Source of the DNA: Rhodotorula mucilaginosa | Lineage: Eukaryota > Basidiomycota > Microbotryomycetes > Sporidiobolales > Sporidiobolaceae | Length of the DNA: 64,000 nucleotides | Direction: 5' to 3' | NCBI GenBank assembly: GCA_034406715.1 | Contig: CP137873.1 | Coordinates: 744,001 to 808,000, forward strand | In this document: piece by piece, positions 35,049-44,802 of the stretch | Numbering within the stretch: the stretch's first letter is position 1 | Layout of the letters: each line of letters opens with the position of its first letter | Made by a program: the position numbers and the translations under genes | The notes under the pieces: model-generated | Seen by the model: only the letters and a program-made list of their open reading frames with translations | What the model was told of the DNA's origin: nothing | Database searches by the model: none

Positions 35049-37487
35049 TCAGACCCCGGACGGTACCGCAATGGTCCGTACCCGAGACAGCAGGTTCTGC
35101 ACCAGATCGACCTCGAGCGCGGCATCGGCGTCGAGTTCTCCGCGAGCGTACTCTGACCATTCCGGCAGGCACTTCTCGAGCGGATCGAGGAGCTGCTCCT
35201 GCAGCAATGGCGCAGCGGTCGCTCGCTGCAGGTCAAGGGGGGTCAGTCTGGCGAGAGGATTGGGGGTTCCATCGAATTGCTCACGTACAGCGGTCGTGCG
35301 AGACAAGAGGACGAACGCAAGACTGAGGCGTTCCATAGTCGCGCTGAGGTGGTCACGAAGGAAGGATTCACAGTCTGGGTCGTCCGCTTCCTCGGCTGAC
35401 GTCGAGAGGATACCCTCGTCTGACGAAGCAGGAGAAGTTGATCGTCTTGATCTCGGCTGCTGGCACCAAGGAACAGTGGTGACGGCTTTGCCGAGCGGGG
35501 TGGTGAAGAATTCGTCCTCGAGGAAGATTGATGGTGCGTCCTGACCGTTCCAAGTGATCAGGACAAACCCCCGACGCCGAAAATGGGATCCGAAGGACAT
35601 ACCGAAGCCTTCGCTTTGAGGAGCACAAGCTCCTTGACCAGGCCAACCGCAGCGCTCTGGAGTCGCTGATCCGGACAGTCGACGACGAGCTGGGTCAAGA
35701 GCTCGAGCTGCACCCCGTCGTCTTGCAGTGGAGACTTCCCGTCTTGACCGTACAGTAAACATCGAGCCACGAGTCGGAAGGCGAGGTAGCGAGTTCGCGA
35801 ATCCATAGAATCGGCGGCGAGCGGATTGATCCACTGATGAACGAGATCCGTCAGCCGCAGGAAGTCGGGTGACGGGGAGCCAGGATGACAACGCACGTTC
35901 AGGATATCCGTCAATACATCTTGTAGACTGTATCCCGAGCTGTTCGCATAGCGCAGGAAGCCGTCGACGGTCCACCAGTGCCAGAACAGAGCTTCGTCCG
36001 AGCCGAGCTCGAGTGTCGGGTCCTTCCTGGAAATGACGCGCAGCGCAACAGCGTGCTTGAAGAGCTCGCGGCCATCCAGTCCGAGGTCTTCGGGATCGAC
36101 GTGTTCGCTTCCGGAGGCGATCAAGTGCACGAGCAGGACGAAAGCGCCAAGGTAAGTCGGTGGGTGGTGGGAGTCGATACTGGTAGACATCAGGAGTAGC
36201 GGGCCGGACTCGAGCAGGCGATATGTATCCTGTAAAGGTACTGGGAATGTGAGCCCAACCTGTGCTTGCGACTGGACGACACACCGAGTCGCGCTCACCA
36301 TGATCTCTTGCCAGAGCTGACGATTCACCTCGGGCGGCGCCCGTGCTGGCTGTTTCGGGCCGATTCCTTTCTCTCGATACAGCGCCCCGGCGCAGTCGAC
36401 AGAGATATGTCGGTGAAAGACCGACACTGTGTCGAAGAGTAAGGTCCGAAGAGATGCCAGTGCCTGGTTCGTGGTGTAAGCCTCTTTAACCGAACTCGAC
36501 CGCCCCACGTGCAAGAAAAAGTACCTTTCTCCGCTGATCATCAGGCAGTATGTCTTGTAGAGCGGCGACGGTAGACTGGATGACCTGCAGGATCTGCCGA
36601 AGCGTTGCCACCACGATGGGTTCCGCTTCGCGCGCGTCCATGCGTTGGAATTCCTCGTCGTACGCGCCGCCGTGTGCGAGTCGCAGCGTGATAGCACGGA
36701 TATTCGTACACATTGACTCGACGAAGCGAGCTCGTTTCCGACCGTCTATGCGGTTGGTAGCTGTTTTCCCGAACAGAATCGGTTAGCTCTTTCCGAGAGC
36801 CCGGAAGCGGAGGCTACTGACCAAGCGCGACCACCTGGACGAGCGCAGCGTGCTGGGCGGAGAAGGATCGCAACGTCTCCTGGATCGTGTCTCCGTCTGA
36901 TTCCGCAGCGATGCGCGTCGGGCGCAAGGTCGCTTGATGTTGCTCGACTGCCATGACGACTTCTCGCGGACTCGAATGCCTCGCGATGAGACCGAGCCAT
37001 CCCTTGACGGGGGACTCTTCGTTCTCAGCGGCCGTTTGAGCGCCTTCGGACGCTAGAAACGGCACGAGAAAGTCGAACAGAGGGAACGGATCTTCAAAGA
37101 TGGTGTCCTGCGGGAAGCGTGGCGTCAACTTCTGGCGCAGTCCCGAGTGCGGCGCATCTGCTTAGCACTCACGGCTACAGCCTTGCGGTCCCGGCGGAGG
37201 TCGCGGGCGTCTCTGGCGAGTGTCTGCGCGAGTTGAGTGATGGCGAGCTGTCGGTGCTCTGCGCTCGCGTCCTCCGCGTCGAGACCTCGGATACGTTCCA
37301 GCAGCGAGCTGGACAGCTCGCTACTCGCATTCGTGCTCATCGTGTCGTCGCTGGTGACCTCGAGGGCGTGTGGGCGAGTCGAGGAGCCTTCTCTTTCGTC
37401 ATCTCTTCGTCTAGAGTCTGGCTCGACTCCTGCCCTGATCAGCTCGCAGACGCCATTTCGCAGGGCTACGAGCGCCGGCTCAGCCAT
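35049..37487 (-). CDS. YBP1/ALF4/glomulin-like helical-repeat protein
   Basis: A mainly helical protein with features of the YAP-binding/ALF4/glomulin family, whose members bind cullin-RING ligases or, in yeast, the stress factor Yap1. The first exon starts MAEPALVALRNGVCELIRAG and a 41-nt intron (phase 0) joins DRKAVA to KLTPRFPQDTIFEDPFPLFD. Later exons give DTYRLLESGPLLLMSTSID, LGAFVLLVHLIASGSEHVDP, ALFWHWWTVDGFLRYANSSG, YSLQDVLTDILNVRCHP and RLTDLVHQWINPLAADSMDS, then paired helices to ARGELDADAALEVDLVQNLL. No enzymatic motif is seen. The family assignment rests on overall pattern and not on a strict motif, so it should be taken as likely only. Confidence 0.6.
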
Positions 37488-37651
37488 GCAGCGGAAGAAT
37501 AGGACCGCTACTCATGCCCGTCGTCCTTGCTCGCGCGCCAGCAGCAGAGCCGCAGCTCCTCGAGGCGGACGCTTGGTGCAGCTGCTTATACAGCGCTCGC
37601 TGATACGGGTGACTTTCGACGACGGAACTCTTGCGTGCTTCCAGATGTCTG

Positions 37652-38407
37652 TACAGCGCGTTACCTCATTTCTCGGGAACGCTTTCCGCCTGAAAATGGG
37701 CAGAACTTCTCCGCCTCATCAGTTTAGAGCAAGCGTCACTTAACTCTTTCTGACCCTGTATTTGTGCTCTACAGCACCAGAGCTCATGGCCCACTGCTTT
37801 TCACGTCTATAGCTACACTTTTAGAATTTGGTTTTTTGAAAAAGGGCCCAAATTTTGCGCGTTGTGACTTTTTGTAATACTATTTGTAATGACAATTAAT
37901 TTGGCTATAGAGCTGATTACCCCATAATGTACGTAGGCCTTATACGAGGTGCTGGCTGGATTTTGAGTAAGAAAACATTGTGTAGTGCGCGAGAGAGAGC
38001 GGTTTCAAGTTCTGGATTCCTTATCACATTTTGCCCTATTGAGACGGTAATGAACTTGCTGAACTTCTTCTCGCTTGGTCCTCGGGAAGATTGAGTGTAA
38101 ACACCCCAAGGGGAGGCTGTATACTGCTGCTAGACTCTCCAACTGGTCACGCTACTCCAGACTACTCAGCTGGGCCAAATTCAGATTTCCATTTTGGATT
38201 TCTGACCCCTCGATTTTTGCGCATCAGGAAAAATGTGAGGTATTTGTAATGTATTTGTAATAAAGCTTGATTATAAGTCACTATAGTCACAAAGTGGCTC
38301 ATTCGACTGCTCTTGACGAGACGAATCTAATGGTCTATATCCCAGGAAAAACGGGCCTATGGCTCACGCCACAGAGGGGTTCCTGAGATATGAGGTAACG
38401 CGCTGTA
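37652..38407. mobile_element. Non-autonomous DNA transposon (MITE) with TA target-site duplication
   Basis: The element runs 37654-38405 (752 bp). Its ends are 27-bp terminal inverted repeats, 37654-37680 and 38379-38405, identical at 25 of 27 positions; each begins CAGCGCGTTACCTCAT read inward. Each end is flanked by TA (37652-37653 and 38406-38407), as expected for Tc1/mariner/pogo-type insertion. The outer bases CTG|TA|CAG show that the target was a palindrome. The interior is AT-rich, carries repeated TTTGTAAT motifs and has no transposase frame, so it was mobilised in trans. The two mismatches suggest a moderately young copy. The superfamily is inferred from TSD and TIR only. Confidence 0.85.
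37848..38262. repeat. Internal diverged direct repeats in the MITE (TTTGCGC / TTTGTAAT blocks)
   Basis: Two blocks, about 37848-37893 and 38211-38262, each have TTTTGCGC followed within 35 bases by paired TTTGTAAT motifs in the same orientation. The spacing differs, so this is a diverged subterminal-type repeat. Confidence 0.5.
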
Positions 38408-38659
38408 CAGCTCCAATATTGAAGCACCCATGCGTGCTGCCCTGGGCGCGAAGAATGGCAGCTCGATCGAGGCCCTCTCGCGGCGGCCAATTCGCGATCG
38501 AGTTTCTCACGTGCTCGTGCTCGCCGCTGCTGCGATCAAACCCTCGCAGTTGCGATTTCAAACTCGATATTCCCCGCCGCTGCGTACATACTGTACACGC
38601 CTTCATCTCTCCTCCGCGCTTCCACAGACGCTGCTGCAGGGCTACAGAGAACGCCGGCC

Positions 38660-40709
38660 ATGCCGGGCCGATGGGCAGAAGCTGCCGCTGATCTGCAGCT
38701 CGAGTCCCCGTGGGCTGTCGTCTTGCAGCACGTTGACTTTCAGGTCTTTCCGCGACCAACTCCTGGAATCCGGTTCGCCGGCAGCATACTCGGAGCCGCC
38801 GCTTCTCTGTGAGTAACGGCGTGTCCGCCTTTCCGGTGCCTACCCCGGTAGCTGACTCGTGCCGCCGAGCTCCTTGCAGTTCCGTTCTTCTCGCAGTCGC
38901 CTTCCTCGCCCGGATTAACCTCGGGCGAAATCCGCCGCTCGATTCGGAACGGTCACGTTCGCGAGCGCCATGGCGCAAGGTGAGTGGGCGTCTATACGCA
39001 TCCTCCGGAAGACTCAGCCCGCTGACTTCGAGCCGCGCAGATTGGAACGCCAGCGGGAACGCTCTTCGTACTGGACTCGACGAGGGTGTTCGCGTATCTC
39101 TCAGCTTTGAGCGGCCTGGTGTTCATGGCGGGTTCCGTGCTCTCTCTGCTGGCTCCGCCGTCGGTCGTGCGTCCGCGAAAACCTGGTTGCGAAGGCTACG
39201 CATCGAAGACAGCAAACTAACCGCGGCTTGATCTTATGCCACCCGCAGACCGCGCAGACCGCCCTCATCTGCCTCATCCAGGTGTTCCTCGTTCTTGTCG
39301 GGTCAGCCGTCGCTCTCGCTAGCGCTCAGAGCGTTTGGCCAGCACGTCTCCCGACAGCAGCGTGGCGCAGAAAGTCGCCAGTAGCGATCAACAACCTCTG
39401 CCTGTTTGGCGTGGGTGCTCTCGTCGCCGTGACGGTCGTAGGTCGCGCCTTGTTGCCTCTTAACAGAAGTGTGGAAGTGATACTGACTCCGTTTGATCGT
39501 GCAGGCTTCCGGTATCGTCAGGACCGTCAGCGCTCACCACCTCGACGCCTCGCTCATGAAACTGCGGGGGCAGCTCAATGCGCGAGTCGCTGCTCAAGTC
39601 GAGGCGACCCCAGCCGCTATGCTCCAGCTCGCCCCATACATTGCAGAGCTGCGCACTTCAGCCGACCGTCTCCGGATCTCGGTCCTCGCGAGCCACACTG
39701 TCAACGTGGCAGTGGCGCTTTCTCTTGTCTTCGTACGTTCTTCAGCCTTTTTTTGACCTGCCTGTAGACTCGCTAATTGATTCACAAACTCGACAGGCAT
39801 GCTTCGCAGCTTTGCGCATGCACAGATGTCCCCGAAGCACCGTGACCGAAGCTCCGATCCAGCTTCCTCTCACGCCGCCGGCTTTCGAGACCAAGCACGA
39901 CGCCTGGCCCGGCTTCTCGGTCAGCGAAACATTGTCATTCGAAGCTGGCGTCGACTCGCTCGATGGCGAAGAGGGCTGTGCAGCCAAGGCGCGGGACGAT
40001 CTCGTCCTGGTAAGTTAGCTTCGTTCGGGAGCAGATACCACACCCAAACGCTGACGACTCTCGCGCGTCCTCTGCTTGGCAGATCTGCAGCCTCGTCGGG
40101 AGCATCGCCGTAGTGTCGAGCGTGACGAGCCAGATTTCGCTAACGTGGGCCGCCATTCCCGCGCTGTACTGGGCGCATGTTACCACGTGAGCCCATCAAT
40201 GAGGTCGTCGCGCCCGCCACATCCGAAAGGCTCTCGATCACTAACCGCCACGTACGCCCTACTGCAGACGTCGCTCTCTGGAACTGGTCGTCCCCCTCGC
40301 CGCCATCTTTGCGCAACTCGTCGCGCTCGGGTTCCTCTTCCGAGAGACCTTCCGTCCTCGTGCCAGCAGCTCCTTCGGGCTGTCGTCGCCCGCCGCCGCG
40401 ACCGCCTCGGACGTGACGTACAAGCCGCTGTCGACGCGGATGATTCACCTCTCTCGGATGGGCAAAGTCCGGTGGTCGCGAGTGCGTTTCTGGCCCCGGC
40501 GCGGGCCGCAGAGGGCAGACATGATGATGATGATGAGCGAGGCGACCGACATGAAGCAGCAGTTCGTACTCAGCGACGATGACGGTTCGTCGTCGACGTC
40601 GTTGTCGTCGGTGGGCTCTTCGAGACCCTCTACGCCCTCGAGCAGTGACGATTCGTCGAGCGCTCCGAGCGGTGCGGACGACAACCCACGACCCGGTTTT
40701 CTCCTCTGA
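38660..40709 (+). CDS. Unknown seven-TM membrane protein
   Basis: Not recognised as any family. Exons joined by phase start MPGRWAEAAADLQLESPWAV and give seven hydrophobic segments: FAGSILGAAASLSVLLAVAF, VFAYLSALSGLVFMAGSVLS, TALICLIQVFLVLVGSAVAL, LCLFGVGALVAVTVV, SHTVNVAVALSLVFACFAAL, ICSLVGSIAVVSSVTSQISL and LELVVPLAAIFAQLVALGFL. Between segments 4 and 5 is a ~70-residue hydrophilic helix-rich loop (HHLDASLMKLRGQLNARVAA). The C-terminal tail of ~110 residues is basic (VRWSRVRFWPRRGP), has a Met run and ends in an acidic Ser-rich stretch. The topology resembles receptor-like 7-TM proteins, but no receptor motif is visible, so no function is claimed. Joining exon 2 in frame is what creates the first membrane segment, which supports the model. 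Confidence 0.65.
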
Positions 40710-41151
40710 ACTGACGAGGCGCAATCACGCTAAGCCTCTCCTTGTTCTGAGCCCAAAAATACTTGTATGCGCACTGGGTCATGGTTGTTGTATAGCATAA
40801 CTGGAACTGGAGGTGAGAAAAGCAGCGGACTTGGAGCGAGGCCATGGAGCGATGCGAGAGACGCTGCAGGCGGTAAAACCGTTTTCACCCAAGATTGCAA
40901 GCGTAGAGAGTCCCTTGCCCCGGTCACAATATAAAGAAGCGGTGGGTTTGGCGAGAGAGAGAGAGATCCGGATTCGCGGCTTGTCTCTCCACCCCGACGT
41001 GCATATTCTCTGTACCGACAAATCCTTAAGATCCGGCTATACTGCCAGAGTCTCGACAGCCAAGCACACCTCTCCATCTCGCTCGTTGCACCTGTGCCTT
41101 GCTCCTCGCTCCACCTCGTCCCTCGACTCGTGAACCGACCACTCGCTCGCT
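40710..41151. promoter_or_regulatory. Intergenic / SmE promoter
   Basis: No gene is supported. A TATAAAG box (40930-40936) lies 222 nt upstream of the SmE ATG and is followed by a GAGA-rich stretch. Confidence 0.45.
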
Positions 41152-41979
41152 ATGGCTCCCAAGAACCAGGTCCTCGTGCAGCCCATCGTGCGTACCTCCT
41201 GCCTGCCTGCCGGGAGTGCCGTCTTCTCGCCTTGTACTGACCGTGTGTTTGTCCTCCTCGTGCACCGCCCTCTGATTCAATCACCTCGACTCGCACCGAC
41301 TCCTCCTTTCTATACGCCCATCTTTGAATGCTCTCGACTATTCAACGCAATCTGTCGTGTCCGACGTCGGAACCGCCGTCTCGCTCTCCCATTCTCGCCA
41401 ATCCGGCTCTCAACCTCGACCCCTTCTCAAAACGGATCCACTGCTTTTCTCGCGGCGACCCTATCTACAGAACGTCATCTTCAAGCATCTGCAGCAGGGC
41501 GCACGGGTCCAGATCTGGCTGTATGACAATGTCGAGCAGCGACTCGAGGGAAAGATCCTGGTCAGTGAAACCCCCCCCCCCCTTTTGTTTGCTCCTCGAC
41601 TCTCCTGCCAGTGGCCACAGTTGAGCAGTCGCTTTGCTGCCAAGTCACCGGAACGGACTGCGAGTCGCCTGCAGGGCCGCCACCGAGTTCACGCGGACCA
41701 GGGGGGGTCTTTCATACTGACGATTCTTGCCATGCAGGGCTTTGATGAGTTCATGAACGTCGTGCTCGACGACGCAGAGGAGGTGTGGACCAAGGACACC
41801 AAGGCGCGAAAAGTCGGCGAGCGTCAAAGTCTCGGTGCGTTGACCTCTCGCGAGACTCGGGATCCAGGATGCAGGGATCAAAATTGCTGACGGGATGGTT
41901 TTTGCGGAATGCAGGTCGGCTACTGCTCAAGGGCGAGAACATTACGCTCATCAGTCCGGCACCGAAGGCGTCTGCATGA
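41152..41979 (+). CDS. SME1: Small nuclear ribonucleoprotein SmE
   Basis: Core Sm-ring protein of spliceosomal snRNPs (U1, U2, U4, U5). Four exons, 41152-41187, 41471-41560, 41738-41834 and 41915-41979, sum to 95 residues, the usual size. The Sm1 motif is seen in VQIWLYDNVEQRLEGKILGF and DEFMNVVLDDAEEV; the Sm2 motif is LGRLLLKGENITLI. The N-terminus MAPKNQVLVQPI and NVIFKHLQQGARVQIW match SmE. Intron 1 is long (283 nt). Intron 2 (41561-41737) contains a C12 run just after the donor and a G7 run before the acceptor, which could pair. Confidence 0.95.
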
Positions 41980-42346
41980 AGGATTGCTCGGTGATGCATG
42001 TGTACGAGGACGGAGGAGGAGGGGAGGAGGAGGCCGCTCAGCTGCAAAACATTTGTGTACCTCTAGCGCGCTCGAAGGTTGTACTGAGCTGAGAGCTTCC
42101 GATCTACTGACTCGCCGAACGTGAAAGTGACCTGTATAGTGTAGAGTCTGGTGCAAGAGAAAAGATGTCGCCTTCCGCCGCCTCGGCGGCTGCCGGTTCA
42201 AGAGAGGAGCAGCAGCAACAGCGTCGCCTTCATCAACCTCGTCAAAGTCGGCGCCCTAAAGTCGAGTAGCGGTCCCAAAGACACTCACTAGCACTCGCGA
42301 TCCGTCCCTCTTCGGAACCCCCCTCTCCCTTACCGCAATTACCTCG
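41980..42346. other. Intergenic
   Basis: No gene is supported; it holds the SmE 3' flank and the promoter of the complex I gene. Confidence 0.5.
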
Positions 42347-43035
42347 ATGTCTGCCCTCCGCAAGGCACTCCCCGCCGCCGTCCGCGAGCTCCGCGTCTTT
42401 GGCTGCCAGCAGTCTCCAGGATCCGAGGGCGTCCGGTGAGTCGGTCCCCTCTCTCTTTCTCTCTCACTCGCTACCCGTCGCGTGTGGTGTGTGGCTGACT
42501 CCTCCTCCTCACCCTCTCGTGCGAACTCGCAACCCGCCCACAGCGCCTTTATCCGCTCTTCGTACCCTTCCGTCAAGTCGGCGAACCCCGATTTGCCCAT
42601 CCTCATCCGGGAAGCGCGAGGAACCCCCGCACGAGGCTTTGTCCGGTTCGGTCAGTCTCTCCTCTTCTTCTTCTTCCTGGATCCGCCGTTGCCTCCACAA
42701 ACCCTCTTTCCTGTCTGCACGGGTCTCTCTATCGCCTACCGAGTCTTGAGGATGGATCGCGCTGGCCTTAACGGGCATCGCGGCGGAGAGTCGAGAGGAG
42801 CAAATTGGCGCCTTGGACCATGCCACTGCCCGCGCACTCTCGCTGGAGGGCGAACCCCGAACGACTACGAGACTCGGGCCACGCAACTCTATGAACAGAC
42901 TCCCCACGCAAGAGCAAATGTGCTGACCACGCCGTTGAATACCCTCCTGCAGAGCGTGGCGTCGAGAAGCAGGTCAGCCTCGAGGGCGTCTCGTCGGCCG
43001 AGGAGGTGGAGCGCAAGATCGCAAGCTTGCTGTAG
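42347..43035 (+). CDS. NDUFA2: NADH dehydrogenase (complex I) subunit NDUFA2/B8
   Basis: Accessory subunit of the matrix arm of mitochondrial complex I with a thioredoxin-like fold. Three exons, 42347-42435, 42544-42650 and 42953-43035, give 92 residues, close to the ~99 of the family. Motifs: LRELRVFGCQQ spaced as in other B8 proteins (here VRELRVFGCQQSPGSEGVR), AFIRSSYPSVKSANPDLPIL, LIREARGTPARGF and EKQVSLEGVSSAEEVERKI. Intron 2 is 302 nt, several times the usual length here, and its donor is GTCAGT. No open reading frame or snoRNA motif was firmly seen in it. Confidence 0.9.
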
Positions 43036-43579
43036 ACACCCGATGACGGTGATTCCGCAAAGAGATCGTTTCTGATACGGACGACGACCTGATGCAGAAG
43101 GGGTTCGAGCCGCCTTCGGATGAGAGAAGCAGCATCAGGAGACGAATGCGTTGCCTCCTCCCTACCCTAGCACACTGCTTCGCTCCGTGTTCTGCAGAGC
43201 AACTCGACTCTCTCTGGCTTAAGACACCTGGTCACGGGCTACAGACTCAATTGTTTGCGGAGTGCAGGGTCATTGTCTTTTTACAGAAAACACGAGGCGC
43301 CGACGCTAGGCTTTGGGGAAGTACAACAGTAAGCAGCAATGTCGGACGCGTGTGCGGTGATGGAGACCGGGGTCGTAATCTTCTTTCGACGCCGGGTGAG
43401 GGATCCGTCGAGGCAAGCTGAAGGAAGACACAGACTATCAGCACCGGCCGCTCTTTCGACAAAACTTCGCCAGGGCAGATTTGAGCGCTAGCACCTTTTG
43501 CTGTTCACTCACTAGCTTGACCTGGGCGAGAGCGTAAGCAAAAAGGCTTGTGTTGGCCAACTCGAAGGCGAAGGCGATT
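43036..43579. other. Intergenic between convergent genes
   Basis: No gene is supported. It lies between the stops of NDUFA2 (plus) and TFIIA gamma (minus). Confidence 0.5.
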
Positions 43580-44200
43580 TTACTTGGTGGCGGCGTCGCC
43601 CGACTTGCACGCGACGATGCGGCACTTTGCGGGTGCAGTCACCGTCTCTCCGTTGTTTTCGAGCTTGAACGTAGGCTTGTCGAGGACAAAGGTCCAGACC
43701 TGCATTCCGTAGCTTGCGCAAGTCAGCTCCGATGCGGGTTGGGTGACTCTGTCCTTCCGAGGAAACGAAAAGAGTTGCGCACGTCTTCGAGGTGGCGGTA
43801 GGTGCTCAAGTGGGCCTTGACGGTAGCCTTGGCCTTGACATCCTTGGTCAACGCCTGCGACGCCGACTTGTCAAACTGGGTTGGCGAGCGAGAATGTCAG
43901 CCCTCAAGCGACGACTCCATCCGGGAAGGAGTGGGACTGCTCACCTGGTTCAGAGTCTGCAGGGCCAATTGCGGGTTGATGTGACCACTCTGGATCAACT
44001 CGTCGAGCGCTTCGACCAGCGCAGAACCGAGCCTATGTACGGGTTGTTGCCGCTCCACACAGAGTCAGGATCCGTGTCTCGTCTCTCTCTCTCAACGCAC
44101 AACGGAGAGCCGAAGGGGGATGTCAGACGGACGCAGAGCGACGGTAGATTTGGTAGAACGGCGTCTGAGTGGCCGCCTGGGCCGGAGTCGCAGTCGCCAT
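43580..44200 (-). CDS. TOA2: Transcription initiation factor IIA small (gamma) subunit
   Basis: Small subunit of TFIIA, which stabilises TBP on the TATA box. Exons joined by phase read MATATPAQAATQTPFYQIYR, RSALGSALVEALDELIQSGH, INPQLALQTLNQFDKSASQA, LTKDVKAKATVKAHLSTYRH, then VWTFVLDKPTFKLENNGETV and APAKCRIVACKSGDAATK. The N-terminal four-helix-bundle half and the C-terminal beta-barrel half are both complete. Length and motif order match yeast Toa2. The first splice joins TCTGC to GCTCGG within an Ala codon. Confidence 0.93.
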
Positions 44201-44802
44201 GTCACGGTCGGCGGTCAACCCGAACCAGCGAACGAGTCGCGCGACTTGACTTCAACCAAAAACCGCCGTATCAACGGCATAGATCGCTAGCTATACACCG
44301 CAACGTCTATCTGCTCCAGCCTTCCCCAGTACCTTGACCTGCTCTGCGCTTCACCAGTTCCGCTGAGGTCATGCATCTTCTGTTTTCATCGCCTCAGCTG
44401 AGGGTCACGATGATCACAACGCTGGGACGAGATGCTCGTCTCTGGAATCGACTATACGACCCGCCTCTTGCTGCGAAGCGCCGGCGGATGTCGGCCGGTC
44501 GTGAAGTAGCGCCGAGACAGCTGACCAATCGGAACGCGAGTACCGCACGTTCTGCTCGAGACGCTTTCTTTGGCTCGCGCCCCCTATAACTTAAAAGGGT
44601 CCGCTTCTTTTCTTCTTGGCAGCTGCGATTGGCTGCGTACGCTGAGCGCTTCGGTACCCCTCCTCCACTCGACCAAACGTTCCGACCAGCTCGGCTCGTT
44701 GAGGCTCGCTCGAATCCTCGGTTCCTTCTTTCTTCTCCAAAGTACAACAGGCCCGCGCCGCGCTCTGTCTCGACCCCACTCTCTTTTCTTGTAACCAAAA
44801 GG
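44201..44802. promoter_or_regulatory. Divergent promoter region, TFIIA gamma / purple acid phosphatase
   Basis: This ~600 bp space holds no supported gene. It contains CACGTT at 44546-44551, a weak Pho4-type half-match, and an A/T patch near 44585-44597. Confidence 0.35.

Larger units (their letters stand above)
37488..38659. other. Intergenic, largely occupied by an AT-rich DNA transposon
   Basis: No coding gene is supported. Composition drops to AT-rich between about 37770 and 38360, unlike both neighbours. The terminal-repeat element at 37654-38405 accounts for most of the stretch. Confidence 0.6.

Noticed and set aside
37646-38413. hAT-type 8-bp target duplication for the MITE
   Set aside because: The 8-bp flanks do not match. 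Only TA is shared, so a TA-targeting family was preferred.
43095-43125. tRNA-like B box (GGTTCGAGCCG)
   Set aside because: No A box, acceptor stem or anticodon arm is found around it.
44546-44551. CACGTT as a Pho4 site for the purple acid phosphatase
   Set aside because: A single degenerate hexamer is expected by chance in 600 bp; kept only as a note in the promoter entry.
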